Of a stretch of 64,000 nt of DNA, positions 34,601 to 42,947 are shown piece by piece. The position numbers and the translations under genes are program-made. The notes under the pieces were generated by a model. That model was not told where the DNA came from and searched no databases. It saw nothing but the letters and a program-made list of their open reading frames with translations. The first letter of the stretch is position 1; every line of letters begins with the position of its first letter. Origin of the DNA: Heligmosomoides polygyrus polygyrus (Eukaryota; Nematoda; Chromadorea; Rhabditida; Heligmosomidae); contig OX377203.1 in the NCBI GenBank assembly GCA_947396885.1, positions 10,339,298 to 10,403,297 of the forward strand, written 5' to 3'.

Positions 34601-35866
34601 CGTTCGAAGCCACATCCAGTGATATGCCTCACATCTCTAAGTCCCGTGATCACCTAGTATCCTTCCATTGTTAGTTTCAACTCGACTGAAAAAGTGACAG
34701 CACATATAATCATGAACTGCGAAGACTAATTTTATTGATTGGGATCACGTCAGACTCGTGAGCTCAAACTGATTAGGAAAAACGAGAAAGGATTCTAATC
34801 TCAAGACTTCAGTGAATGTTATATGTGCAGCTACTGCTTTAGCAGCAACAAGCGTAAAGCAAGAGTCTTTACTAGCATGTGAATGTGGCTAGTTCAATCT
34901 TTATTGCCTTCGCTAAAGTGTATTACAAGGTGAACATCCCCCAGGTGTCGCCCCAAAGCATATGAATATCAGAACTGCAAAGAGAAAGCAGGACAAAAAC
35001 GACTGAAGTCCTCGATACCACCACCTTACGACGGAAAGTCTGCCCTGCGGCGCTCTGCTCTGTTCATCCGTTATAGCTCGTCCAACAACATGCCACGCTA
35101 CCGTAATCGGGGGCGGTGGCGTACCGCTACCGTAACTCATGGAGACACCTAACTTACGAATCCGTGGAAGTGGTCTTTTTAAAGCGACGGTAAGAATCAA
35201 AAGGGGTGACTGACGGGAAAATGAGAAGCCGCCATGCACGTGCTTTGCTCAGTGATAAGAACTAATGTAGTCTGCGACAATTTAGGTGCGCAATCGGCTT
35301 TCCAACTCATTTGGCAGTGTCTCGGAAACGGCCCGGTATTACAAGGCCAACGGAGTGAGCTGGATAGCGATCGGAGACGAGAACTATGGCGAAGGTTCAA
35401 GTCGGGAACACGCTGCACTTGAACCAAGGCATTTGGGTGGACGAGCAATCATAGCGAGATCCTTCGCTAGGATTCATGGTAGGTCGTCCGTATAAGGGCT
35501 TGTTGATAAAATGGTATACTATAATAGAAGCGGTTTTTCAGAAACGAATCTGAAAAAGCAAGGAATGCTTCCGCTGACCTTCGCCGACCCTGCTGACTAT
35601 GACAAGATCGACTCCGACGATCGAATATCGATAGTTGGCCTGAAAGAGTTTGCACCAAACAAGCCTCTTGAAGCCATAATTAAGAAACCGGATGGGCACA
35701 AGGTTCGATATCGCAACTCGCAACAATAGTTACTGATTCGTGTGTTAAAGGGACACAATTACAGACTGAGATTCCTCTTCACCACACCTTCAACGAGCAC
35801 CAGATTGAATGGTTCCGAGCTGGCTCAGCCTTAAATCGAATGTTACAGACGATGAAAACGAAATAA
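22644..35866 (+). CDS. aco-2: Mitochondrial aconitate hydratase (aconitase), 15 exons, N-terminal exon missing
   Basis: Exons: 22644-22729, 23631-23808, 25577-25657, 25736-25898, 25954-26108, 26161-26334, 29010-29093, 29158-29355, 29415-29565, 32474-32671, 32730-32830, 32899-33126, 35286-35478, 35542-35702, 35765-35866 (TAA). All phases agree and give 750 residues, matching nematode ACO-2 from ~residue 28. The enzyme interconverts citrate and isocitrate in the mitochondrial TCA cycle with a 4Fe-4S cluster. Its ligands are visible: Cys356 (GSCTNSS), Cys419 and Cys422 (ANACGPCIG), with the 63/3 spacing of the family. [19 protein letters not shown] and [15 protein letters not shown] carry substrate-binding residues. 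The start and mitochondrial presequence must lie in an upstream exon I could not identify. Intron 2 uses a GC donor; introns 6, 9 and 12 are 2-3 kb of transposon debris. Residues DHISAGGPW differ from the usual SAAGPW. Confidence 0.95.
22976..23164. mobile_element. Tourist/PIF-Harbinger-like MITE H1 (aconitase intron 1)
   Basis: The ends GGGTCTGTTCATACTTCGCG and AGGACTGTTCATATTTCGCG are inverted and flanked by TTA on both sides (22973-22975, 23165-23167). A TWA duplication with a GGG..TGTT terminus is the Tourist/Harbinger pattern. The interior is rich in GCGACAAGA units and has a further internal copy of the end motif (AAGTATGAACAG, 23041). Confidence 0.75.
23809..23814 (+). promoter_or_regulatory. 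Non-canonical GC 5' splice site of aconitase intron 2
   Basis: Exon 2 must end after GGGTTGCCTCAG to join in frame with exon 3 (GLPQ + [11 protein letters not shown], the same length as the conserved [15 protein letters not shown]). The intron then begins GCTAGT and ends TTTCAG at 25576, a GC-AG intron. The nearest GT sites shift the frame or create a stop. Confidence 0.75.
24547..24842 (-). mobile_element. SINE-A copy S13 with 13-bp TSD (aconitase intron 2)
   Basis: The full-length copy is flanked by perfect CCAGTTCAGTTTA repeats (24534-24546, 24843-24855). Head at 24842, GGATAAAGGACAAAGG tail at 24549. It lies antisense to the host gene. Confidence 0.93.
24980..25252 (+). mobile_element. 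SINE-A copy S14 (aconitase intron 2)
   Basis: Plus-strand copy with a changed head (GGGGCACAGTCGTAGAAG), the family body and a TTTATCCCTTGTCCTT tail. Together with S13 it forms an inverted pair inside the same intron. Confidence 0.8.
25260..25350 (-). repeat. SINE-A fragment S15 (aconitase intron 2)
   Basis: The central part only (AGCCGATGAACAAGTCAGCG; TTCCCAGACAAGTCTGGT), truncated at both ends. Confidence 0.65.
26370..28640 (-). pseudogene. RTE-like LINE remnant in aconitase intron 6, split by a second LINE
   Basis: Minus-strand fragments in order from 28.6 to 26.4 kb include [20 protein letters not shown] (28.36 kb), [18 protein letters not shown] and [12 protein letters not shown] (27.4 kb), then [14 protein letters not shown] and, after a frame change, [10 protein letters not shown] (26.6 kb). 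They match in order the RTE-type element at 57881-59676. Many stops and deletions are present. Intron removal keeps it out of the aconitase mRNA. Confidence 0.65.
26692..27205 (+). pseudogene. RTE-like LINE fragment inserted in the intron-6 LINE, with (GAA)n/(GAT)n tail
   Basis: The plus strand reads [20 protein letters not shown] and WYALRHHG (reverse transcriptase), then after an internal deletion a C-terminal region [45 protein letters not shown]. It ends in GAAGAAGAAGAAGAAGAAGA then GATGATGAAG (27174-27210), the microsatellite-like tail of RTE elements. It interrupts an older minus-strand LINE. Confidence 0.7.
29627..29798 (+). repeat. Dispersed ~106-bp minisatellite units (aconitase intron 9)
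   Basis: Two units (29627-29732, and a partial one 29733-29798) share GGCTC, GCGCAGAACCCAGCT, CCCCCTGAGCGACGAA and CACGAGCAGCTTG with the tandem repeat at 203-421. Confidence 0.6.
30669..30742 (+). pseudogene. tRNA-Gly-like pseudogene with GUC anticodon and encoded CCA
   Basis: The sequence follows nematode tRNA-Gly(GCC) almost base for base (TCGGTGGTTCAGTGGTAGAA, GGTTCGATTC), with A box and B box intact. The anticodon loop reads CTGTCAC, so the anticodon would be GUC (Asp) instead of GCC. The acceptor stem has an A2-G71 mismatch and the T stem a G-A mismatch. A CCA follows the discriminator base at 30740-30742; nuclear tRNA genes do not normally encode CCA, so this looks like a retrocopy of a mature tRNA or a SINE head. 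Confidence 0.65.
31278..31978 (+). repeat. Diverged direct duplication in aconitase intron 9
   Basis: Copies at 31278-31564 and 31831-31978 share GGAGTTTCTATTCTATT, AGGGGGACGTGGGGTGAGAG and GTCGTCGTTCAGGGTACGGA. The second has lost about 120 bases from the middle. They could be remains of a tandem element or of terminal repeats; no coding frame is convincing. Confidence 0.5.
33483..34667. mobile_element. Large inverted repeat with tRNA-like cores (aconitase intron 12)
   Basis: The arms 33483-33815 and 34318-34667 are inverted copies at roughly 85-90% by eye (AAGGATACTAGGTG, TGGCTTCGAACGCTGATTCC, GAGACGGGGTGGTTTATGGT in both). Each arm carries a tRNA-like core with A box TGGCGCAGTGG and B box GGTTCGACTCC. 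The ~500-bp spacer is not coding. It is either two head-to-head SINE insertions or one fold-back element; transcribed in the intron, it could form a long hairpin. Confidence 0.7.
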
Positions 35867-35996
35867 GCTTTCAGTTGTGCTATTCTTTTCTACACATGGA
35901 GCATGCCAAACTTGTGATCGTCATTATTGTAACACATTGTATACACAGGTAACATGCGAAACTTATGGTCGTCATTATTGTAATAATTTCTTAGAA

Positions 35997-36002
35997 AATA
36001 AA
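35997..36002 (+). terminator. Aconitase poly(A) signal
   Basis: AATAAA lies 131 bases after the aconitase stop codon, with no other gene between. Confidence 0.7.
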
Positions 36003-36277
36003 ATTTAAAAGAATTGATTTTGGTTGATTTATTGCTGGTTACCATATCATCTGCGGTGCATAATATGTAATAGATCGGACAGAAAAGCTCGGCACTATAC
36101 TGTACTTTACGGACTCCAGAGGACGAGGAGGGGTTGACAATTTTTTCCCCAAACTTCGCCTAGGGGGTTCATTGGGGTGCTGATCACAAATGTGACATCC
36201 GCTTTTCTTTTTGCGCTGGAGTACGGTAGGTTACGACAAGTACCGGTGACTAAGGCTGCCAAGGTCATGGTCACCGA

Positions 36278-36396
36278 TTCACCGACCCCGGAGGGATGGA
36301 AGGCTTGGTTGGCCTGGGCGGGAAATCCGAACGAGGAACCTGGTATTGGGTGCACGCTACAGCCGGCGCCACGTCCAACTGCGCTACACGCGCCCA
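36278..36396 (-). repeat. SINE-A fragment S16
   Basis: The head half of a minus-strand SINE-A (CACCGACCCCGGAGGGATGG to CTGCGCTACACGCGCCC). The tail half is missing. It abuts the H2 MITE 11 bases away. Confidence 0.75.
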
Positions 36397-36407
36397 TGGC
36401 CGCCTTA

Positions 36408-36541
36408 GGCCCCATTTATACTTCCGACGCTGAGCGACGCGATGGAATGTATAGTGGACAAATCGATCGATCGCGTCACTCGATCAATGTGGCCACAATA
36501 CGTGGCGTCGCGTCGCTTGGCGTCGAACTATAAACGGACCC
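36408..36541. mobile_element. Tourist/PIF-Harbinger-like MITE H2
   Basis: The ends GGCCCCATTTATACTTCCGA and GGGTCCGTTTATAGTTCGAC are inverted, flanked by TTA on both sides (36405-36407, 36542-36544). 134 bp, GC-rich, no coding capacity. Confidence 0.7.
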
Positions 36542-37020
36542 TTACACGCGATGATTATCACGTTATCACTCTTTTTCTCTGCTAGAATGTTGTTTACAAA
36601 TTGCGCGGTAGTCAAAAATGGTGCCAACAGTTTCTTGCTCTCTAGGTTTCCGGCGCTCTTCACTCGTGGAATTCTAACGGAAAGATGGCGATCTGTGGTA
36701 GATCATCATTCCTGTCATGACTAGCGCGACATTATGATAGTTACTAGCTAGTTTCTAATAAAAAAAAGAAAAAAAATAAGGAAGAATCCCATCAAAAATC
36801 AAGAAGTGCGCAATCGTGAACTTGTAAGAAAGAACGACCGCGTTCTGGTTTCTGCAAAGAAATTCAATGGTTTACAAGGGTTGTACTGTCATTTCCATTC
36901 TATACGAATAACCATCCATGGGGCTTCTCTAGAAACAACCCGCACAAAGACGAATATTTTGTTGAAAGATATTCGCTGAAGAGGAGAAGAAATGAATGCG
37001 AAATACGTATCTTTGTTCTT
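36542..37020. other. Unassigned stretch
   Basis: No gene or repeat end recognised. Confidence 0.3.
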
Positions 37021-37385
37021 GGTGTTTTGTGTTTGTATTTGTATTTATTACATGGAATTTCATGTTACAACACTGTTCCATGACAATCACCAGACAAACT
37101 ATTCAGCACAATACAGACCTACATCTAACTAAAACAGGATGCTAAAAGGAGAGTAAGAAACATAACGTAACAGGGAGGCAATGATACTAGAGCAATAGTG
37201 AACATTGGAGAGAATCAAATGCAACTTTGAAATTGGGTTCCCAGAAACTTATCCAACATGCTTTTGAATGCGTGAAGTTTAGGTGGTACAATTTGAAGTG
37301 ACTCCAACCACACGAATAAGCACTGCCGCGCGGTAATAAGGTACATGGTGCTACCGAACGCATTGGAGATCACATCAAACTTGGG
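37021..37385 (-). repeat. Possible LINE 3' end, minus strand
   Basis: The minus strand reads NAFGSTMYLITARQC and then KLHAFKSMLDKFLGTQF, similar in style to the C-terminus of CR1/Jockey-like LINEs (..FK..LD.FL). It ends in a repeat tail ATAAATACAAATACAAACAC (plus-strand 37030-37052). There is not enough sequence to name the clade. Confidence 0.35.
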
Positions 37386-38804
37386 TAATTAAACCTTTAT
37401 TTTAATAAACATAAACAAACACGCCCGGGAATAACGATAAACCACATTAAAGCATCGATGGTAAAGCAATATACTGAGAAAGGATAACCACATAGATAAA
37501 CATAGAATAATATGAGCAAAACTACGCGAAACACGAGACATAGAAACAACATGACACTACGTGTGAATAGCACCGATACCAATAGGACTCTGAAAAAGCA
37601 CTATGGATATGGCAAGACTACCCCAATATGACGATATGGCAAGGCATAAACAAGATAGACATAACATATATACAGATAGAATAACATATCAACAAGATGC
37701 ATGAGGATAACGAAGCAAGATAGCAATACAAAACCCAGTACAACACTAAAATATGACGGAACACACAAAAGGTTAAATGAGAACAATGAACAACTCACTA
37801 TGAACACAATAAGGTCAAAACAGATACGCGCAAGGAGAGCGAAGGGAGAGACCATGACAAGACTACGCGCAGAATGAAACACCCCCTCAGGCCAACCGGC
37901 CCCGGAGGCGCACAGCCGCTACACTGCCTGTAAGCCCAAGAACGGGGCTGAACGCGCTGATAAGGACGAAATCCCTGAAAATCAGGAGGCGCCGAAAATA
38001 GCCCGGGGACGAGGAGAGCCCAGAGACGCGCGCGGCGGTCGAAAGGGGCGCCAAATCCTTCAATGGAGACGACTTGTCGTCACAATTTGTCCTTCATGTT
38101 TTAAGCATTAGAGTTTTCAAACTTACTAGCTCATTATATTCACCTCGTTCCAAAAATCACATAGGATTCCCGCCTGTGATTGTTTATGGCTCCAAAAAAT
38201 TGCTAGTAAAATAGATAAGAAGTGACAACGGAGCCCCCGGCTAACTGTGGCTGCATCCTCGATTTGACAGCCAATAGAGCCTTCGGTCTTTCGCTCTCTC
38301 CTAACAAGGTCTCAACAAAGCTCTTAAGTTAAGAGCTTTATTGAGAAGCTCCAGGCTAAAACTTTGAGGAGATTACGAAAACAGACCACAATTGCTGAAA
38401 ACGAGCTTTTATTGACGTAGGGTTACTATGGAGCTATAGAACTTTATGACTATTGATGCAAAGAATTCCAGTGTGAGACCAAAAGACAACATGAACAGGT
38501 GACATATGCAACAGGACGCAACCACGGACTATACTTGGATTGGAAACCATGCCTTGCAGAGGTAATGTCAACAGCTTCTTACATGAAACCTATTGACCAC
38601 GCAACGTAATTTCCTGTGCATTGTGTAACCATACGTTATTGGAAGCAAAAGGCTGCCTACAGCATGATATTTTGTCTCATACTTCCTCCCCTAAGGCTTC
38701 GAATGTATATGAAGTTTCCTGTTTACCAACCAGTAGTCAGACGGCATAAAGGCGGTCTGAGCGCTTGCTGGGACATCCCCTAATAACTGGTAAGAATCGA
38801 TGTA
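37386..38804. other. Unassigned stretch, AT-rich then GC-rich
   Basis: The frames at 37397-37882 (minus) are compositionally hydrophobic without a recognisable domain. A GC-rich block at 37880-38060 could be the 5' part of an unidentified element. Nothing else is supported. Confidence 0.3.
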
Positions 38805-40031
38805 TTGGGTTGATCGGAAAGCCTTTTAACATTAGCACAACAACATTTCAATACAATATAATATAATAAAATGTACAAAAACTCAGTCCACGATATATTC
38901 CCCATCCAAGTCTAAGATCCTGCCCTATATTTCAGGCAGCCTTTCAATTCCTTTCCGCCAGAGTTCCGAGGGCTGTGAGGAAAAGAATTCAGAGACCTCC
39001 ATCTCCAGTTGACGTCGATCATCGAACTCTCTGCCTCGAAGATGTTGCTTCAGAGCTCTGAACAGGTGGTAGTCAGAAGGAGCGATGTCTGGAGAGTACG
39101 GTGGATGGGGCAGAACTTCCCAGCCTAACTCCTGGATTTCCTCGCGACTCACTTTCGCGACATGAGGACGCGCGTTGTCGTGCAACAGGTAGACATTTTC
39201 CCGTTCTGGACGTTTTTGGCGCATGGCGTCGGGCAAGCTCTGGAGCTGGGTAACGTAAGCAGATGCTGCGACTGTGATCTCACTATCCAGCAACTCCCAG
39301 TGAAGCATGGCTTTTGAGTCCCACCAGCAACACAGAAGAACCTTCTTTCCGTGTTGTCCACGTTTCGGTTGTCTTGGAGGAGTGGGAGTCATTAGCTTTT
39401 GCGGGTATGGTTAACAGAAAGAACCTAGCTTTCGTCACCAATAACAATGTCCTCCAGAAAGGGCGAAGAAGCAGCGACTCAGCAACGCTGATTCGAAATG
39501 CCTTGTCAGAGTCCAGCGGCTCATGTGATAACCGAGACGACAAAACTTTGCGGTACCCAAAGATCTCCAGCTGCCTCACGACGGTGCTTTGCGTACATCC
39601 AAGTGTCGCCGCAAATTCTCGAGTAGTTGAATTTGGCTTCAAAGTGAAGGCTTCGCGGAAGCCGTCTTCGTCCACAACAGAGGGAACGAGGTCGATCTTC
39701 GAGAGAGATATCTCCAGCTTTGAAGCGCTGATACCAACGGGCCACTGTGGAATAGTGAACGAATTCCTCCCTAAATGCAGCGCAGATGTTGGAGGCTGCA
39801 GTCCCTGCGGAATGGCCTTGCAGAAATTCGTAGTAGACGATAGGTCGTAGGATACCGCTGCTTATCTTTTACATTGTTGCTGAATTCCTACTCGACAGGG
39901 CCTTGTATAGTATGCATGAAGAAGCTTCGAGAATGTACCGTGACGTCACCACACAAGATCAATACTGTAAGAGGTTGAACAAATTTAACAGGCAGTAGCG
40001 TAAAGTGTGCAAGACTTTACGATCAACCTAA
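38805..40031 (-). mobile_element. Mariner transposon with inactive transposase
   Basis: TIRs TTGGGTTGATCGGAAAGCCT (38805) and TTAGGTTGATCGTAAAGTCT (inverted, ending 40031) are flanked by TA on each side. At 1,227 bp it is full length for mariner. The minus-strand transposase shows YSTVARWYQRFKAGDISLED and TREFAATLGCTQSTVVRQLE (HTH), LLHDNARPHVAK and PPYSPDIAPSDYHLFRAL, with the D34D spacing intact. At least two frameshifts separate these parts and the first catalytic Asp block (usually GDE.W) is damaged. Confidence 0.9.
38925..39850 (-). pseudogene. Mariner transposase pseudogene
   Basis: The longest piece (38925-39392, 155 codons) includes the second and third catalytic Asp residues (HDNARPH, APSDYHLF) and a complete C-terminus ending LWRKGIERLPEI. 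Upstream pieces in other frames cover the DNA-binding region. The frame breaks near 39380 and near 39690 explain inactivity. The plus-strand ORF over 39314-39850 is its antisense shadow. Confidence 0.85.
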
Positions 40032-40387
40032 TACATGTATTGTTTATTTGTTGTTAACTAAACCCATCGACTAATATATTCAACTGACTTCTAAACGGCG
40101 ATAGAAAATAGGGTAATCCTGTAATAATTTTTGCAGTTGCAACCGTGTTCTTTTTCGAAAACTAGGAAAACCGTGTTTCAAAACCGCGGGGAATCTTTCT
40201 TTCTTCCACATTCATCAGTAAATACGAACGGTTGTTCCAGAACGTCTCAAGCAGCCTTCGAAGTTCCAGCCTCCACTCCATCAATTCCGGCAGGTTTCTT
40301 GTATTTTCACGCTGCTGTATTCAATACGCTGGAATTTTTCCTTCTCTTTTTACACTAACGGTTTGCTTACAATATTTCTGCTTCTAG
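40032..40387. other. Unassigned stretch
   Basis: No gene or repeat recognised. Confidence 0.3.
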
Positions 40388-40808
40388 GGCCTATGATATA
40401 GTCCCGCTGAAGTATCCGCGGAACGGAAATAATCTAGTCGGGACCCAACGTGCACCCAACAGCCGCAGTCCGCAACACCCATTTTCTGCGGATCGTCGGC
40501 GGCGGTCGGTGGACGGGCTGGTATACTTTCCGTCGGCCGGGCGACCCAGCGACCGACAACCTCCAGGATGCCGGTCAGCGTTATCAAAAACTTTATGAAA
40601 AATAATTCATAAAGTTTTTTTTTTCAATTCGAGAGCGACCAATTCCGTAAACTTGGAACGTTCCTAGTTCATGGAGTGATAAGGCGCTTCAACACGATTA
40701 TCATTCAGTGTCGGCCGTTGGTCGTGCCGGGTCGGCGACCACCTTCCGCGGTACACTTCTCGTCCGTGGACGTCTCGCGGGCACACCCGCGGGACTATAC
40801 CACAGGCC
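40388..40808. mobile_element. Tourist/PIF-Harbinger-like MITE H3
   Basis: The ends GGCCTATGATATAGTCCCGC and GGCCTGTGGTATAGTCCCGC are inverted (17 of 20), flanked by TAG on the left and TAA on the right. At 421 bp it is the longest of the group; the interior has a small hairpin (AAACTTTATGA / TCATAAAGTTT, 40589-40616). It belongs with H4 by end sequence. Confidence 0.65.
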
Positions 40809-42179
40809 TAAGACTATCTAAAGAACTTTATGAGTTATCATTCATAACTAAGCGTTCACAAAGATTTCCGGTATTGTTTGTTTGACATTTGTTTTACGAG
40901 TTAAATGTTCTTTATCAGAAATTCCAAAACCTCTTGCAGTCTTACTCCTGCGATAGAAAATGAAATTTTTCTTCTGTTTGGAGGTGCAATAAGTTGAGCA
41001 GTGGCTGATCAATTTTCAGAGTTCAGTTTTTGCTCGGCAGATACTTCGTTCGATTGAACCACACGTCAAAGAATAGAGCTCTAGAGTGCTATTGTTAGCG
41101 GCAGCATTGTCGCTCAAAATATTGGCCATTCACATCAGAGATTATTCCATGGCGATGTGGATGTGTTTCTCAAACACAGTCTAAAAGGCACTAAAGTTGA
41201 AGAGATTATCATTGATATTATTCAATACATGGGAAGCTCAGGTTAACTATGGTCTCATACTGCGGTACAGAAACAAAAAAATAATATTCAGTAAATATAG
41301 AACATTTCAACAATCCTTGCACTCCTTCATTACCTTTATCGAAAAACACCTTGATGCACAATGCTGAACTTGACTTCTTTCCGTACGTTGTAAAGTATCG
41401 TCTTAAGTTATGAGGCGGAACGAGTACTTTACAAATTAAACTTTATGTTCTTCCTTAGTATAACGTAAATTTTTGTTTTAGTAACAAGAGGTTACGCTAC
41501 TTTAGCAAGTCGTTCGTAACCTTCTATAATCTATCTTTTCACCGAAATGTCTTGCAAAATTGGTGCTCTGCATTCCAAATAACCGTAAAGATGAATTTTG
41601 GACAAAAATTTTCCTCGACATCTATAGTAGAGGAAGTGAGTGCAATTGCTCCTATCTGCAATGCCCCCGACCCGTCTCCCGTAAGCGTATAAGAGAATGT
41701 TGAGGAAGAAACACACAGAAAGGCGTCCAATTACACGACGTGGATAAAATATGCAGTAGTTGGTAACAGTTAGCCTAAATAGTGAAAGTTGCGGAAAGAA
41801 TAAAAAGCAGTCTATGAGGAAATCCGAAGAGCAATGAGCTTGTCTTGATGATGGGTCAAATCAATGCTTGTCGATCTTGTTCATGAATGAGGTGACAGTG
41901 AGAAACACTTCCAAAAGTAGTTGAGAACATACCAAAGAGGTCATTTGGGGATAGCATCAAACGGAACCTTCCTCAGTGAGTCAAGCATCGTTTAATGGAT
42001 GCACGATATCGCTCCACGCAACAAAACCAGCTTCTTCCACATCTGACAACAAGTTGAAAGCGGGGTTAGGACGCGGAGAAGGTACCCTACCGGAGGCAAA
42101 ATGTAATCTTCATATGCAAAAACGCCATTAGTCTACCTAGGGAAGTAGAGACCCCACCTCTGGGGTGGAACCTTTGACC
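40809..42179. other. Unassigned intergenic stretch
   Basis: No gene, RNA or recognised repeat end in about 1.4 kb; frames are under 65 codons. Confidence 0.35.
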
Positions 42180-42460
42180 CCCTCCCGGATGTTCGCCTCG
42201 CTATCCACTCGGCCAATCAGTTGCTGCCGCAGGCGGCGGCGAATGAAGCACTTGAATGTACCCTGCAGCTTTGTCTAGGAAACGTAGGAAATTACTGTAA
42301 TCAAACTTTAATTTGAGTTCCAAACCTTTTGTGAGTTGTGTTCGGAGCACGACAGGGCCATTCCAGGGGTCACTTTGCCTGCCCTGAAGTGGTACCATTT
42401 CTTGCGATTTCCGGACCACCCAGCGGCCCGTAGCAAAAACGAAGTACAGTTCTGTGATCC
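42180..42460 (-). repeat. SINE-B / tRNA-like repeat, copy 2
   Basis: The minus-strand counterpart of 10733-11095: the block GCTGCAGGGTACATTCAAGT then TTGGCCGAGTGGATAGCGAG (A box) and a degraded B box (GGTTCCACCCC). The 105-codon minus frame here shares FLDKAAGYIQ with copy 1 but is otherwise unlike any protein I know. Confidence 0.55.
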
Positions 42461-42890
42461 TTGTCCGATGCCCTAGAAGAACATATAGGTCACGCTGAGA
42501 ATCTTTGGGGAAGTTCATGGGCTTCCCTTGTAAGAGTTGATCTCAGAACTCTACTACGGTCGGTCCGAGGGCACTGGACACGGGTGCAGGGATCGAACGG
42601 GACCAGACGACAACGGCTTGCCTCCCCCCTAGCTGCCCCTTTTATAATAGCTTCATTCGCGTGCGTTCGCGACCCTGACCATCTGACCCGTCACACAGTG
42701 CCCTACGTTTCAGGGGGACCCCTTGGGGTGGTTTCATCTCCGCCTTGCCGCATGACATTCAATAATTATCGCAATAATGCTGTAGCTTCAGCGCTTTTGG
42801 TCGCAATGGTTCTATTTGGAAACGATTGGACAATCGACATCTCCCTCCTATCGGAGTGCACGTTCGATGGCTCGTTAGACCTGCTGAAGT
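42461..42890. other. Upstream region of the CAP gene
   Basis: No gene identified; it holds the presumed promoter. A 145-codon open frame (42461-42898) has no recognisable domain. Confidence 0.3.
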
Positions 42891-42893
42891 GGA

Positions 42894-42900
42894 TATAAAA
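42894..42900 (+). promoter_or_regulatory. TATA box of the CAP gene
   Basis: TATAAAA lies 48 bases before the proposed start codon, a plausible core promoter with a short 5' leader. Confidence 0.55.
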
Positions 42901-42947
42901 GAGCAACAGGCCTTTCAGCACTCACTGCTGGTCTCTCATAGCCAACC

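Noticed and set aside
37397..37882. Hydrophobic minus-strand ORFs that look like membrane proteins
   Set aside because: The hydrophobicity follows from T-rich codons in an AT-rich repeat-like stretch; there is no start context, splicing or family match.
39314..39850. 178-codon plus-strand ORF
   Set aside because: It lies antisense over the mariner transposase pseudogene and has no recognisable domain.
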